Shown here in pieces: positions 45,022 through 54,116 of a stretch of 64,000 bases of DNA (position 1 is the first letter of the stretch; each line of letters opens with the position of its first letter). This stretch comes from Paractinoplanes pyxinae (lineage in GTDB: Bacteria; Actinomycetota; Actinomycetes; Mycobacteriales; Micromonosporaceae), in assembly GCF_026626335.1 (NCBI RefSeq), contig NZ_JAPNTZ010000004.1, forward strand, positions 310,001 to 374,000, written 5' to 3'. Under the pieces are notes generated by a model. The model was not told the DNA's origin. It did no database searches and saw only the letters and a program-made list of their open reading frames with translations. A program made the position numbers and the translations under genes.

Positions 45022-46140
45022 ATGGAAGCTGTGATCGGCGTCCTCATCATCGTGATCGTGGTGTTCGCCATCGTCACGCTGCTCCGGTCCGTCCGCATCG
45101 TCCCGCAGCAGCGCATGGACGTGGTCGAGCGCCTCGGCAAGTACAAGCGGACCCTGTCGCCGGGCCTGAACCTGCTGGTGCCGTTCGTCGACTCGGTGCG
45201 CAGCAAGGTGGACATGCGCGAGCAGGTGGTCTCGTTCCCGCCTCAGCCCGTGATCACCTCCGACAACCTGGTCGTGTCGATCGACACGGTGCTCTACTTC
45301 AAGGTCGTCGACCCGGTGCGGGCGACCTACGAGATCTCCAACTTCCTGCAGGCCATCGAGCAGCTGACGGTGACCACCCTGCGTAACGTCATCGGCTCGC
45401 TCGACCTCGAGCGCGCCCTGACCAGCCGCGAAGAGATCAACCGCCACCTGTCGACGGTGCTCGACGAGACCACCGGCCGGTGGGGCATCAAGGTCACCCG
45501 GGTCGAGATCAAGGCGATCGAGCCGCCGCCGAGCATCCGCGACTCCATGGAGAAGCAGATGCGCGCCGAGCGGGAACGTCGCGCCACGATCCTCAACGCC
45601 GAGGGCCATAAGCAGGCCCAGATCCTGACGGCCGAGGGCGAGAAGCAGGCCGCGGTGCTGCGGGCCGACGGTGACCGGCAGTCCCGCATCCTGCAGGCCG
45701 AGGGCCAGGCCAAGGCCATCCGCACGGTGTTCGACGCCATCCACACGGCCAACCCGTCCCAGAAGGTGCTGGCCTACCAATACCTGCAAGCCCTGCCGCA
45801 GATCGCCAACGGCACGGCCAACAAGGTGTGGATCGTGCCGACCGAGCTGACCAAGGCCCTCGAGGGCATGGGCGGCGCGCTGGGCGGCCTGGCCAACATG
45901 GCCGGCGACATCCCGAAGGCCTCGGTCAACTCGGCCGCGGTCGAGCAGGAAGCCGTGGAGGCAGCCGAGGCGGCCGCCGCCGAGGCCCAGAAGGTCAACG
46001 ACCAGGTACGTCTGGCCGAGGAGCAGGTAAGCGGCGACCCGGACAAGACGGCGGCCCTCCCGGCCCCCGAGCCGATCCCGCCGTCGGCCGCCCTGGGCGG
46101 CGCCGACTACAACGGCGTCGTCGACCGCGAACGCGCCTGA
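45022..46140 (+). CDS. SPFH/stomatin-family protein (QmcA-like)
   Basis: A 372-residue membrane-scaffold protein. N-terminal helix (VIGVLIIVIVVFAIVTLL), SPFH domain about 22-190 (VPQQRMDVVERLGKYKRTLSPGLNLLVPFVD, MREQVVSFPPQPVITSDN), then a long helical region rich in Glu/Ala/Lys repeats (about 185-260, e.g. AEGHKQAQILTAEGEKQAAV) that oligomerises. Acidic Ala/Pro-rich tail. With NfeD it forms detergent-resistant membrane domains. GGGGAG precedes the ATG at 45022. Strong terminator after the stop. Confidence 0.93.
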   Translation: MEAVIGVLIIVIVVFAIVTLLRSVRIVPQQRMDVVERLGKYKRTLSPGLNLLVPFVDSVRSKVDMREQVVSFPPQPVITSDNLVVSIDTVLYFKVVDPVRATYEISNFLQAIEQLTVTTLRNVIGSLDLERALTSREEINRHLSTVLDETTGRWGIKVTRVEIKAIEPPPSIRDSMEKQMRAERERRATILNAEGHKQAQILTAEGEKQAAVLRADGDRQSRILQAEGQAKAIRTVFDAIHTANPSQKVLAYQYLQALPQIANGTANKVWIVPTELTKALEGMGGALGGLANMAGDIPKASVNSAAVEQEAVEAAEAAAAEAQKVNDQVRLAEEQVSGDPDKTAALPAPEPIPPSAALGGADYNGVVDRERA

Positions 46141-46153
46141 CGCACTCCCTTGT

Positions 46154-46190
46154 AAACGGCCGGCTCCCCGCTACGGGGTGCCGGCCGTTT
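46154..46190 (+). terminator. Terminator of the NfeD-SPFH operon
   Basis: Arms AAACGGCCGGC (46154-46164) and GCCGGCCGTTT (46180-46190) form a perfect 11-bp stem; the loop pairs further (CCCG/CGGG). It lies 13 bases after the SPFH stop. Confidence 0.85.
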
Positions 46191-46325
46191 CATGTCCGCC
46201 ACCGGCCGATTCGCTGCCCGGCGGGGTGTCGCTTTGCTCCCCGCTCGAGGCCGGCTGCCCGGCACCCTGACCGGCACGTGCTGGCCTGACGCCCGCCTGG
46301 CGTTCGCCTGCCTGACGCTCGCCCG

Positions 46326-46501
46326 CGCCGCCCCTCGCTCGCGCCGCCCCTCGCTCGCGCCGCTCCTCGCTCGCGCCGCCCCTCGTCCGCGCCGCTCCTC
46401 GCTCGCGCCGCCCCTCGTCCGCGCCGCTCCTCGCTCGCGCCGCTCCTCGCTCGCGCTGCCCCTCGCTCGCGCTGCCCCTCGCCCGCGCCGCTCCGTGCTG
46501 C
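46326..46501. repeat. 16-bp tandem repeat, about 11 units
   Basis: Units CGCCGCCCCTCGCTCG and close variants (CGCCGCTCCTCGCTCG, CGCCGCCCCTCGTCCG, CGCTGCCCCTCGCTCG) follow head to tail from 46326 with an exact 16-base period; the last unit is degenerate. It lies between the convergent SPFH and SpoU genes. All long frames through it are low-complexity Arg/Ala repeats and I do not call a gene. Confidence 0.9.
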
Positions 46502-46580
46502 CTCGGGCCCCGCTGCCTCGAGCCCGCTGCCTCGCGCTGGCGCTCGCGTCTTTGCGCTGGCTCGGTCCCTGCGCTGGTTC

Positions 46581-46652
46581 GCGTCCGCACGTTGCCTCGC
46601 GTCCGCACGTTGCCTCGCGTCCGCACGTTGCCTCGTGCCCGCGCGTTGCCAC
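46581..46652. repeat. 18-bp tandem repeat, 3 exact units plus degenerate copies
   Basis: GCGTCCGCACGTTGCCTC occurs three times without change (46581-46598, 46599-46616, 46617-46634), followed by GTGCCCGCGCGTTGCCAC and further decayed copies to about 46735. The remaining sequence from 46141 to 46799 holds the terminator and this and the 16-bp array, and no credible gene. Confidence 0.9.
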
Positions 46653-46799
46653 GTGTCCCCGTGCTGCTGCGCGTTGCCTTGTGCCCGCGCGTTGCCTCGT
46701 GCCCCTGCGCTGCCGCGTGCTGCGTCGCGCCCGCGGCGCGCGTCGCGTCCGCGCGCTGCGTCGCGTCCCGTGCCCCTGGGGCCGGGCGGGTGGGGTCGG

Positions 46800-47612
46800 T
46801 CAGGTGTCGGGGTCGTCGCGGCCCAGTTCCCAGAAGGCGACGGCGGCCGCGGCGGCGATGTTGAGCGAGTCGACGTTGCGGCGCATCGGGATCTTGACCG
46901 GGACGTCGCTGGCCGCCAGGGCGTGTTTCGAGAGGCCGGGGCCCTCGGCGCCCAGCAGCAGGGCCGTCTTCGCGCGCTGGTCGTCGGTGAGGCGTTGCAG
47001 CGGCACGGCTGTGGCGTCGGGCGTCAGCGCGAGCACGGTGAACCCGGCTTGGCGAAGCAGGTCGAGGCCGGCGGGCCAGGGTTCCAGACGCGCGTACGGG
47101 ACCGCGAACACCTCGCCCATGCTGACCCGCACGCTGCGGCGGTACAGCGGGTCGGCGCAGGTCGGCGAGAGCAGCACGGCGTCGATGCCGAGCGCGGCCG
47201 CGCCCCGGAACACGGCGCCGATGTTGGTGTGGTTGTTCACGTCCTCCAGTACGGCGACGCGCCGGGCCGTGGCGATGACGTCGCCCGCCGACAGCAAGGG
47301 AGACCGGTGGAACGAGGCGAGCACGCCGCGGTGCACGTGGAAGCCGGTGGCCTCTTCGAGCACGGCCGGCGTGGCCGCGTAGATCGGGGCGTCGCCGGGC
47401 AGGTCGGCGATCTGGTCGGTGCGCTTCTCGTCGATCAGATAGGACCGTGGCCGGTAGCCGGCCCGCAGCGCGCGGCGCAGCACCAGCTCGCCCTCGGCGA
47501 TGAACAGGCCGTTGGGCGGTTCCCACTTCGTGCGCAGCTCGAGATCGGTCAGGGCGCGATAGTCGCCGAGCCGGTCGTCGCCGGGATCGGTGATGAGGTG
47601 GACCTCGGGCAC
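46800..47612 (-). CDS. SpoU-family (TrmH/TsnR-like) RNA 2'-O-methyltransferase
   Basis: A 270-residue SPOUT enzyme: an N-terminal substrate-binding domain (LRTKWEPPNGLFIAEGELVLRRALRAG), motif 1 with NHTNIGAVFRGAAALGID, motif 2 LLLGAEGPGLS and motif 3 IPMRRNVDSLNIAAAAAV. It methylates ribose in rRNA or tRNA; target unknown. Antibiotic-resistance TsnR belongs to the same family, but nothing here shows a resistance role. GTG at 47612. The 3' side is the minisatellite region. Confidence 0.92.
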   Translation of the reverse strand: MPEVHLITDPGDDRLGDYRALTDLELRTKWEPPNGLFIAEGELVLRRALRAGYRPRSYLIDEKRTDQIADLPGDAPIYAATPAVLEEATGFHVHRGVLASFHRSPLLSAGDVIATARRVAVLEDVNNHTNIGAVFRGAAALGIDAVLLSPTCADPLYRRSVRVSMGEVFAVPYARLEPWPAGLDLLRQAGFTVLALTPDATAVPLQRLTDDQRAKTALLLGAEGPGLSKHALAASDVPVKIPMRRNVDSLNIAAAAAVAFWELGRDDPDT

Positions 47613-47617
47613 GGCGC

Positions 47618-48205
47618 TCAGTCGACCCGGTAGGTGAGGTGGGTGGCGTGACCGGACGCCTGCACGTGGATCTGGCGCAGATTGCGCGGCACGGCGCCGT
47701 CGAACAGCTTGACGCCGCCGCCCAGCAGCACGGGCGCGAGGTGGAGCCGCAATTCGTCGACCAGGCCGGCGTCGATCGCGCCGCGAATGACCGCGCCGCC
47801 GCCCATGATGACGACCTCACGGTCGTCGGCCAGGGCCAGCCCCTTCTCGACGGCGCTGCCGATGCCGTCGACCACGAAGGTGAACCGGTCGGCCAGCCGG
47901 ACGTGGGCCGGCGGGGTGCGCGTGACGACCAGGCAGGGTGGCTGGGCGGCCAGGCCCGCGCCGTACCCCATCTCGTCGCTCCAGCCGTCGGGGGCGTCGA
48001 CGATGTCGAACAGGTGGCGGCCCATGACGACGGCGCCGGTGGCGACGGTGGCCTCTTCGAGCACGCGCCGGTCGATCGCGTCGCCGTCGAGCGCCCACGT
48101 GTGCAGCGCCTCGCCGCCGCGGCCGAGCCCCTGACCGGGGCCGGGCTCGGGACCGGTCACGAAACCGTCGAGCGACACCGAGATGTCGGCGACCACCTTG
48201 GCCAT
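47618..48205 (-). CDS. RibD C-terminal/dihydrofolate reductase-like protein
   Basis: A 195-residue DHFR-fold protein: VADISVSLDGFVTGPEPGPG, VVMGRHLFDIVDAPDGW, VVTRTPP, VVIMGGGAVIRGAIDAGLVDELRLHLAPVLLGGGVKLF. These match the RibD_C family of probable NADPH reductases common in actinomycetes. ATG at 48205. It ends 5 bp before the SpoU gene start and is likely cotranscribed. Confidence 0.92.
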   Translation of the reverse strand: MAKVVADISVSLDGFVTGPEPGPGQGLGRGGEALHTWALDGDAIDRRVLEEATVATGAVVMGRHLFDIVDAPDGWSDEMGYGAGLAAQPPCLVVTRTPPAHVRLADRFTFVVDGIGSAVEKGLALADDREVVIMGGGAVIRGAIDAGLVDELRLHLAPVLLGGGVKLFDGAVPRNLRQIHVQASGHATHLTYRVD

Positions 48206-48291
48206 GGCAGCTCCTTCCACCAGCCCCCGGAGGCTTCCGGGACTGACTGCGAGCATGCCACCGGGGTACGACGTTTCCTCGCCCGGGGTTT

Positions 48292-48957
48292 TCAGTGCCG
48301 GGGGACCAGCCGGCCACCCGTCCAGGCCAGGCCGGTGCCCGCGGCCAGCAGCAGCAGCGCGCCGATGGTGGGCAGCGGCCGCTGCGCGTGGGCCCCGGCG
48401 CCGATCGCGGCGGCGGCCAGCATGAGCAGCACGCCGTCGGCCGGGTTGACCAGCCGCGAGCGGAAGACGGCCCAGCCCAGCAGCACCCAGCCCAGACCGG
48501 CGGCGGCGGTGGCGCCCAGCTCGACCAGACGCAGCTGCTCGACGCTGAGGGCTGAGCCGGCGGCCACCGTACCGGCGGGAAGCGCGGCCAACGGCAGCGT
48601 GACCGCCATTCCGGCCAGGCCCAGAAGCAGGCCGGCCAGCGCGGACCGGCGGGTGCGGGAACCGGCCAGCAGCCCGGCCAGGGCGATCATGGCGATGGCG
48701 GCCAGCCACCCCGCGGCCACGGTGACCAGCAGCGGGCCGGGTGGGGTGTCGATGCCCAATGTCGTCCAGCCGTGCAGCAAGGCGGCGGCCGGCAAGGCCC
48801 ACAGAGCCAGCCGGGCGTAACGCCTGACGCTCCAGACCCACACTGCCTCGCGTACGGGCATAAGGTGTTCGTTCTTGGCCGTGCCGGCGCCCCCGACCCA
48901 CGCAGGCGAGACCCGCAGCGGTCGGCCGCTGGCCGTCTGATGGTGGCTGATGCTCAT
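48292..48957 (-). CDS. Integral membrane protein, unknown function
   Basis: A 221-residue protein with about six helices after a polar N-terminus of ~45 residues (LALWALPAAALLHGW, LLVTVAAGWLAAIAMIALAGLLAG, LAGLLLGLAGMAVTLPLAAL, LGATAAAGLGWVLLGWAVF, GVLLMLAAAAIGAGA, TIGALLLLAAGTGLAWTGG). No recognised family. The ATG at 48957 is behind GGCGGAG; ATG 48861 is an alternative removing the polar part. Divergent from the PatB gene. Confidence 0.7.
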   Translation of the reverse strand: MSISHHQTASGRPLRVSPAWVGGAGTAKNEHLMPVREAVWVWSVRRYARLALWALPAAALLHGWTTLGIDTPPGPLLVTVAAGWLAAIAMIALAGLLAGSRTRRSALAGLLLGLAGMAVTLPLAALPAGTVAAGSALSVEQLRLVELGATAAAGLGWVLLGWAVFRSRLVNPADGVLLMLAAAAIGAGAHAQRPLPTIGALLLLAAGTGLAWTGGRLVPRH

Positions 48958-49106
48958 GGCTCCGCCTCGCGTGGGCTCAAGCCGAGCGGCCCGGGGGCAA
49001 CCGTCGGGATCCTGGGTGCAGCCTTCCAGAGGGCGGTGAAGCTCGCAGCGAATTCACAGAAATCCGCGGCCGGAAAACTGTCGGAGGGTCGGGGAAAGAT
49101 GTCGGC

Positions 49107-50243
49107 ATGACCGCAGAACTGACCGTCCCCGCCCTCGCCGACCTCCGCCTGCGGCAAAGCGTCAAGTGGCGCACGTTCCCGGCCGACGTGCTGCCGCTCT
49201 TCGTGGCCGAGATGGATTACCTGCTCGCGTCGCCGATCGCCGCCGTGCTGACCGAGGCGGTGGCCCGGGGCGACGTCGGCTACTCCACGCCCGGGCGCGA
49301 GCTGGGGAAGGCGTTCGCCGGGTTCGCCGGGCGGCAGTGGGGCTGGTCGGTCGACCCGGCCCACGTCACCCAGGTCACCGACGTCGGCGTCGGCGTGGTC
49401 GAGCTGCTGCGCCGCCTGGTCCGCCCGGGCGATCCGGTGGTGATCAGCCCGCCGGTCTATCCGCCGTTCTTCGACTGGGTGCCCGAGGCGGGCGGCCGGG
49501 TGGTCGAGGTGCCGCTGGCCGGCACGAAGCTCGACCTGCCCGCGCTCGAGGCCGCGTTTGCCGCGCATCCCGCCGCCTACATCCTGTGCAACCCGCACAA
49601 TCCGGTCGGCCGCGTGCATACGCGAGACGAACTGCTTGAGCTCGTACGGTTGTCGAGGCTCTACCACGTGCCGATCATCAGCGACGAAATCCACGGCGCC
49701 TTGGTGCTGCCCGGGGCAACCTTCACGCCGCTGCTCTCCGTGCCCGGCGCGGCCGAGGTCGCTCTGGCCGTGGTCGCCGCGAGCAAGGCGTTCAACCTGG
49801 CCGGCCTCAAGTGCGCGGCCGTCGTCAGCGCTTCGCCACGCATGGCCCGCGTCGTCGACGGCCTGGTCGCCGAGGTCACCGAACGCACCGGCCACCTCGG
49901 CGTGCTCGCGTCCGTCGCCGCGTTCACCGAGGGCGACGCCTGGCTGAGCACGCTGCTCACCACGCTGGCTGCCCGCCGCGACCAGCTGGCGTCGCTGCTG
50001 GCCGCCCAGCTGCCGGGCTTGAGCTGGGTGCCGCCCGAGGCCACGTACCTGGCCTGGCTCGACGCCTCAGCCCTGGGGCGCGACGCCGAACCGCGCGACC
50101 GCTTCCTGACCGAGGGCCGGGTGGCGCTGGAGCCGGGCACCCGATTCGGGGCGGCTGGTTCGGGCTATGTCCGCCTCAACTTCGCCACCAGCCCCGAGAT
50201 CCTGGCCGAGGCGGTGGCGCGCATGGCGCGTGTGCTCGGCTGA
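49107..50243 (+). CDS. PatB/MalY-type PLP-dependent C-S lyase
   Basis: A 378-residue fold-type I enzyme: WRTFPADVLPLFVAEMDYLLASPI and GYSTPGRELGKAFAGFAGRQWGW are the PatB signature; NPHNPVGRVHTRDEL, ISDEIHGALV and the PLP Lys in AASKAFNLAGLK complete it. It would cleave cystathionine or related beta-C-S substrates, or act as an aminotransferase. ATG at 49107. Confidence 0.92.
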   Translation: MTAELTVPALADLRLRQSVKWRTFPADVLPLFVAEMDYLLASPIAAVLTEAVARGDVGYSTPGRELGKAFAGFAGRQWGWSVDPAHVTQVTDVGVGVVELLRRLVRPGDPVVISPPVYPPFFDWVPEAGGRVVEVPLAGTKLDLPALEAAFAAHPAAYILCNPHNPVGRVHTRDELLELVRLSRLYHVPIISDEIHGALVLPGATFTPLLSVPGAAEVALAVVAASKAFNLAGLKCAAVVSASPRMARVVDGLVAEVTERTGHLGVLASVAAFTEGDAWLSTLLTTLAARRDQLASLLAAQLPGLSWVPPEATYLAWLDASALGRDAEPRDRFLTEGRVALEPGTRFGAAGSGYVRLNFATSPEILAEAVARMARVLG

Positions 50244-50389
50244 GGCTGCGGTTGCTCGCTGCTATGCGGGGCGTCATGGCGGTCTCGCCTGTCGCGACCT
50301 GCCCGGCTGGCGTCACGAATGCGGTGGCCGATGGTGAGTGTGCTCGACCGCTGGCGTGGAAGCTCGCCGCGATGTGGTGATCATCGCTG

Positions 50390-50463
50390 CCGGGGCCGGG
50401 GCCGGGGCCGGGGCCGGGGCCGGGGCCGGGGCCGGGGCCGGGGCCGGGGACCGGGGACCGGGG
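50390..50463 (+). repeat. Hexanucleotide repeat (CCGGGG)n
   Basis: About ten CCGGGG units in a row, then two 7-base variants CCGGGGA and a last CCGGGG. The G runs on the plus strand are evenly spaced and can form G-quadruplexes. Confidence 0.95.
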
Positions 50464-50580
50464 TGCCAGTGCCGGGGAGACGCCGCGTGCCGGCCATAGC
50501 GTCGGCGAGAGCCGTACCGGCGGGGCGGGGCGAGGGCAGGCCAGCGCGAGCTAGGTCTGGGCCGCGGCCCGGCTAAAGCG

Positions 50581-50665
50581 GCGGCCGAGGCGGGGTCGGG
50601 CAGCGGCAGGTGTTCGGCGATCCGGTGACCGAGCTGCCGCCTGTCACGGTCGGATAGTGGGCTGG
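50581..50665. repeat. Imperfect direct duplication, copy 1
   Basis: Shares with 50834-50911 the pattern CGAGGCGGGG, then GATCCGGTG, CCGAG, TGCCGC, TCACG, TCGGA and GGGCTG in order, with scattered substitutions and a short length difference. The copies are about 250 bases apart and flank the 7-bp array. Confidence 0.65.
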
Positions 50666-50721
50666 GCGCTCAGCAGGGTGAGCGGATTCGGGTGGTGGCT
50701 TGGACGGAGTAGTTCGCTGCG

Positions 50722-50784
<63 letters not shown>

Positions 50785-50833
50785 CTGGGAGCTAAGGGCA
50801 GCGCGGGGCCAACGCGGGGTCGGGGCGGAGGTG

Positions 50834-50911
50834 GCGGTCGAGGCGGGGCCGGGTTGTTCGATGATCCGGTGGCCGAGTTGCCGCACCATCACGATCGGAC
50901 GGCGGGCTGCG
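50834..50911. repeat. Imperfect direct duplication, copy 2
   Basis: The partner of 50581-50665; see that entry for the shared blocks. Confidence 0.65.
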
Positions 50912-51158
50912 GCGGCGACGGAGCGGTTGCTGCGTTGAATCGACCGGCAGCGATGACCGGCGCGAGGGTCGTTGGGATCAGCCGGTGGGGACTGCGTCGG
51001 GTGTCTGCGGTAGTCCGTGGCGAGTGGGCGGCGGGGCAGCGGTGTCCGGGCGGTCGGCATTGCCGGGGATGGTGGCTCGCGTTAGTTGCCAGGACAGGGC
51101 CTGTCTGGCGGTAGCGCGGCGCGGGGCTGCCTGCGGAAGTACGGTTGAAGTGGCCGGT

Positions 51159-54056
51159 GTGATCCGCGAAGCGGGGGTGTTTCCAGTGTCGTCCGGATCG
51201 GGCTCGGAGTCGTCAGCCGACCAGCATCTGCTGGCCCTGCTGCGGGCCATTCGGCTGCGCCAGGCCGCGCCGGACGCGGTGGCTGCGGGCATTGCCGACA
51301 CGGTGGAAGCCCTCCGCCAGCAGCGGGAAGAGGCTCCGCCGTTGCCGCCGGGGGAGCATCACGAGGCGCTGCCGCCGGGCGCGTCGCGGCCCGGACTTCC
51401 GGCTGCCCCGCCCCACTATGACGATCCTGAGCAGCCCTTGCGGCCGCGGTGGGCCATGCCCGCCAGCCTCCGGCCCGGAGCCGGAGACGTCAGTGCGCCA
51501 GGCACCGGTCGAGGGGTAGCGGGCGCATCCGGCGACCCTGGTGTGCTCGGCCCCGGCCGCGGGTCGACCGGCGCTCCGGGTGGCGGTGACGCGAGTGGCG
51601 GGGGCCGCGGGACGGGCGGCGCCCCCGCTGGCGCCGGCGCGCCTGGCGGTTACGGAACGACCGGCGCTCCCGGTGAGGCGGACGCGCCTGGCGGCCGTGG
51701 GAGTGCGGGCGCGCGTGGTTACGCCGGCCCACCTGGCGCTGATCAGGACGGTGCGGCCGCGGTTGGTGGCGCCGGCGTGGCAAGTGTTGGTCGCTGGGCT
51801 GTGGACGCGGCTGGCGGTGGCGGCGTGGCGAGCGGTGGTCGAGGGGCTGCAGGCGCGGTTGGCGGTGGTGGCCTGGCGGGTGCTGGTCAAGGGGCTGGGG
51901 ACACCTCGGACTACGCGGATGTGTCTGGGACGGAACGCGACGGTGGAGGAACGGTCGGCGGCCGGGGTGGGTCGGGAGGCGGCCGACCTGGCGGTTCGAC
52001 CGGGGAAGCTGCGGAGGCGGCTGCTAGCGGGGCTGTAGCGCCGGCGCCGGGGCGGTCGTTTTGGGATCGGCGGTCGGTGCGGGGGGTGCCGCCGGGGGGC
52101 AAGCGGGAATCGTCTGGGGCTGAACCTGATCCCTATGTCGGTGGGGGTGCTGGTCCGGCGGTGGGGCGGCGATGGATGCCTGCCATCGACCCGACTCGGA
52201 GGCGGGCGGCTGAGCTGACGCAGCGCGCGGCCGACGCTGACTTCGACGCGGAATTGCTGGCCTCGTTCGAGGTGGGGGAGATTTCCGAGGCGGAGCTGCG
52301 GTCCGCGCTTTCGGCGATCACGCCGGGGGAGGCTGAGCGGTATCTGGAGGCGGCTCGTCGGGCCGGTTTGTCGGGTCGGGCCGTTCGGTTGGTTGAGGAG
52401 GCTGCCGGTGGGGCTCGCCAGCCGGGTGAGGGGTATCTGACGGCGGCGGAAGCTCGTCGCCAGGCTGAGGCCGTTCGGGGTGTGGGCCGGGAGCTCACGA
52501 CGGACGCTGCCGAAGCGGGTGGTGGGGGATCTGAGGAAGTTGCACGTTCGGGGGACCCGCGGCCGGGTATGGGGCTGGTGACACCCGAGGAGGCGGGGCG
52601 GTTCGCGGACGTGGAGGCTGTGGGCAAGCCCAGCCGCAATCAGTTCGCTGGGCTGCCGGTTCGGCGGGTGGAGCGTGAGGAACGGCCGGTGGTCGCTCCT
52701 TGGGTGGTGGAAGGGCCGGAGGTCGAGGCGGGGCCACGGCCTGAGTGGGCCGGCGGGGGCCGGGTGCGGGGTGACCGCGTACGGGACGAAGGTGGGTTTT
52801 TGCGGGGAGAAGGTCAGCGGGAGAGCACTCGCGCGACGGGGGCGCCGGCGCCTCGGTTGCCGGGGTTCGATCTTCCGCACGTCACGCCGCCGATGGTGTC
52901 GCGGGATCGGGGCGCCGCGGACGGGATGGATCCGGCCGACGATGCGCTGTTGCGGCAGACGCAGCGATTGCTGAGCACGAGCCTGACGTTCGCGGGTGGG
53001 CCGGCCGAGGTGGCCGAGCGGTTGCGGGCCGCGCTGCTGCAGGCGCACCCGGGGCTGATGGCGGCGTTGCCGGGCGGGCCGCGAACCCACGCCGATCAGC
53101 TCGGCCGGGCCCTGACCTGGCTGGTGCACCACCTCGACCGGCCGCCGGTGCTCGTCGAAGGCACGGGACGGCTGGGGGCGGCCCTGGCCGCGTGCGGGAT
53201 CGATCCGGGGCAGATGCGACTGGTCGGAGCGGCGCTGGCCGAGGCCATGCGGGCGGGCATGGCGCCGGGGCAATGGCGGCAGGACTTCGACCTGGCCTGG
53301 CGGTCGACCTGGCAGCACGTGTACGAGTGGATAGCGCACGGCGCGGTTCGGGCCGCGTACGACCCGCCTGTATGGGACGCGACTGTGGTCGCGCACGAGC
53401 TTCGGCGGCCCGACCTGGCCGTGGTGCGGTTGCGGCCCGACCTGCCGATGCCGTTCCGGCCGGGGCAGTTCGCGCGCTTCCAGGTGCCGGGGCAGCCGGC
53501 CATCTGGCGGCCGTACTCGCTGGCCGGGGCGCCGCGCCGGGACGACCTGATCGAGTTGCACGTACGGGCCAAGACGACGACCGGGGTGAGCGGCACGCTC
53601 GTCCACGGCACCCGCGCCGGCGACCGGATCCGGATCAGCCGGGCCGAGGGCGGCATGACCCTGCCCGAGCAGTCCACCCGCGACCTGCTGATGATCGCCG
53701 GCGACACGGGAGTGGCGCCGCTGAAGGCGCTGCTGACGGAGCTGGCCGACACCGGTGACTCCCGGTCGGCGGTGCTGTTCTGGGGCGTACGCGATCTGAA
53801 CGAGCTCTACGACATCGACGAGATCGCCGCCGTGGCCCGCGCCGCCCGCCGCGCGACGGTGGTGCCCGTGGTCTCGGAAGGCGACCCCGGTCCGTACGCG
53901 TCAGGGCTGGTCACCGATGCGGTCGCGGCATACGGCGAGTGGTCCGACCACGAGGTCTACCTGGCCGGTCCGCCGTTGATGCTGGCCGCCACCAGCCTCG
54001 CCCTGCAGCAGCTCGGCGTCTCCCCGGACCGCATCCACCACGACGCCCCGGAGTAA
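51159..54056 (+). CDS. Flavohaemoglobin-like reductase with Gly-rich collagen-like extension and haemless-looking globin domain
   Basis: A ~965-residue protein. A helical N-terminus (about 15-60, DQHLLALLRAIRLRQAAPDAV) is followed by a Gly/Ala-rich, partly collagen-like region (about 105-295: GAPGGYG, GAPGEADAPGG, GARGYAGPPGA), a charged linker (300-585), a globin-like domain (about 590-740), an FAD domain (RPYSLAGAP near 783) and an NAD domain (AGDTGVAPLKALL near 847). Aligned to flavohaemoglobin, the proximal His before I-x-P-x-Q is Leu (LAACGIDPGQ) and the distal Tyr is not evident. The reductase half looks intact. Start among several GTGs (51159, 51177, 51186) is uncertain. Confidence 0.75.
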   Translation: MIREAGVFPVSSGSGSESSADQHLLALLRAIRLRQAAPDAVAAGIADTVEALRQQREEAPPLPPGEHHEALPPGASRPGLPAAPPHYDDPEQPLRPRWAMPASLRPGAGDVSAPGTGRGVAGASGDPGVLGPGRGSTGAPGGGDASGGGRGTGGAPAGAGAPGGYGTTGAPGEADAPGGRGSAGARGYAGPPGADQDGAAAVGGAGVASVGRWAVDAAGGGGVASGGRGAAGAVGGGGLAGAGQGAGDTSDYADVSGTERDGGGTVGGRGGSGGGRPGGSTGEAAEAAASGAVAPAPGRSFWDRRSVRGVPPGGKRESSGAEPDPYVGGGAGPAVGRRWMPAIDPTRRRAAELTQRAADADFDAELLASFEVGEISEAELRSALSAITPGEAERYLEAARRAGLSGRAVRLVEEAAGGARQPGEGYLTAAEARRQAEAVRGVGRELTTDAAEAGGGGSEEVARSGDPRPGMGLVTPEEAGRFADVEAVGKPSRNQFAGLPVRRVEREERPVVAPWVVEGPEVEAGPRPEWAGGGRVRGDRVRDEGGFLRGEGQRESTRATGAPAPRLPGFDLPHVTPPMVSRDRGAADGMDPADDALLRQTQRLLSTSLTFAGGPAEVAERLRAALLQAHPGLMAALPGGPRTHADQLGRALTWLVHHLDRPPVLVEGTGRLGAALAACGIDPGQMRLVGAALAEAMRAGMAPGQWRQDFDLAWRSTWQHVYEWIAHGAVRAAYDPPVWDATVVAHELRRPDLAVVRLRPDLPMPFRPGQFARFQVPGQPAIWRPYSLAGAPRRDDLIELHVRAKTTTGVSGTLVHGTRAGDRIRISRAEGGMTLPEQSTRDLLMIAGDTGVAPLKALLTELADTGDSRSAVLFWGVRDLNELYDIDEIAAVARAARRATVVPVVSEGDPGPYASGLVTDAVAAYGEWSDHEVYLAGPPLMLAATSLALQQLGVSPDRIHHDAPE

Positions 54057-54116
54057 CCGCGCTCAACCTGGGCCGTCGCGCACTCGTCGGCTTGTCGCCG
54101 CAGAGTGTGGGGATTG

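Noticed and set aside
46326..46652. CRISPR array.
   Set aside because: The repeats are contiguous with no spacers and unit length is 16-18 bp; no cas genes are present.
46800..47612. TsnR-type antibiotic self-resistance methyltransferase.
   Set aside because: SpoU family members are common housekeeping enzymes and no biosynthetic cluster is nearby.
46171..47820. Long open frames on both strands through the minisatellites (up to 549 codons).
   Set aside because: They are Arg/Ala/Gly-rich products of short GC repeats and shadow the SpoU and DHFR-like genes; no frame has a ribosome site or recognisable domain.
51541..52038. Alternative 165-codon frame within the Gly-rich gene.
   Set aside because: It lies inside the reductase frame, has no domain and no ribosome site; it results from the G/C-rich repeat composition.
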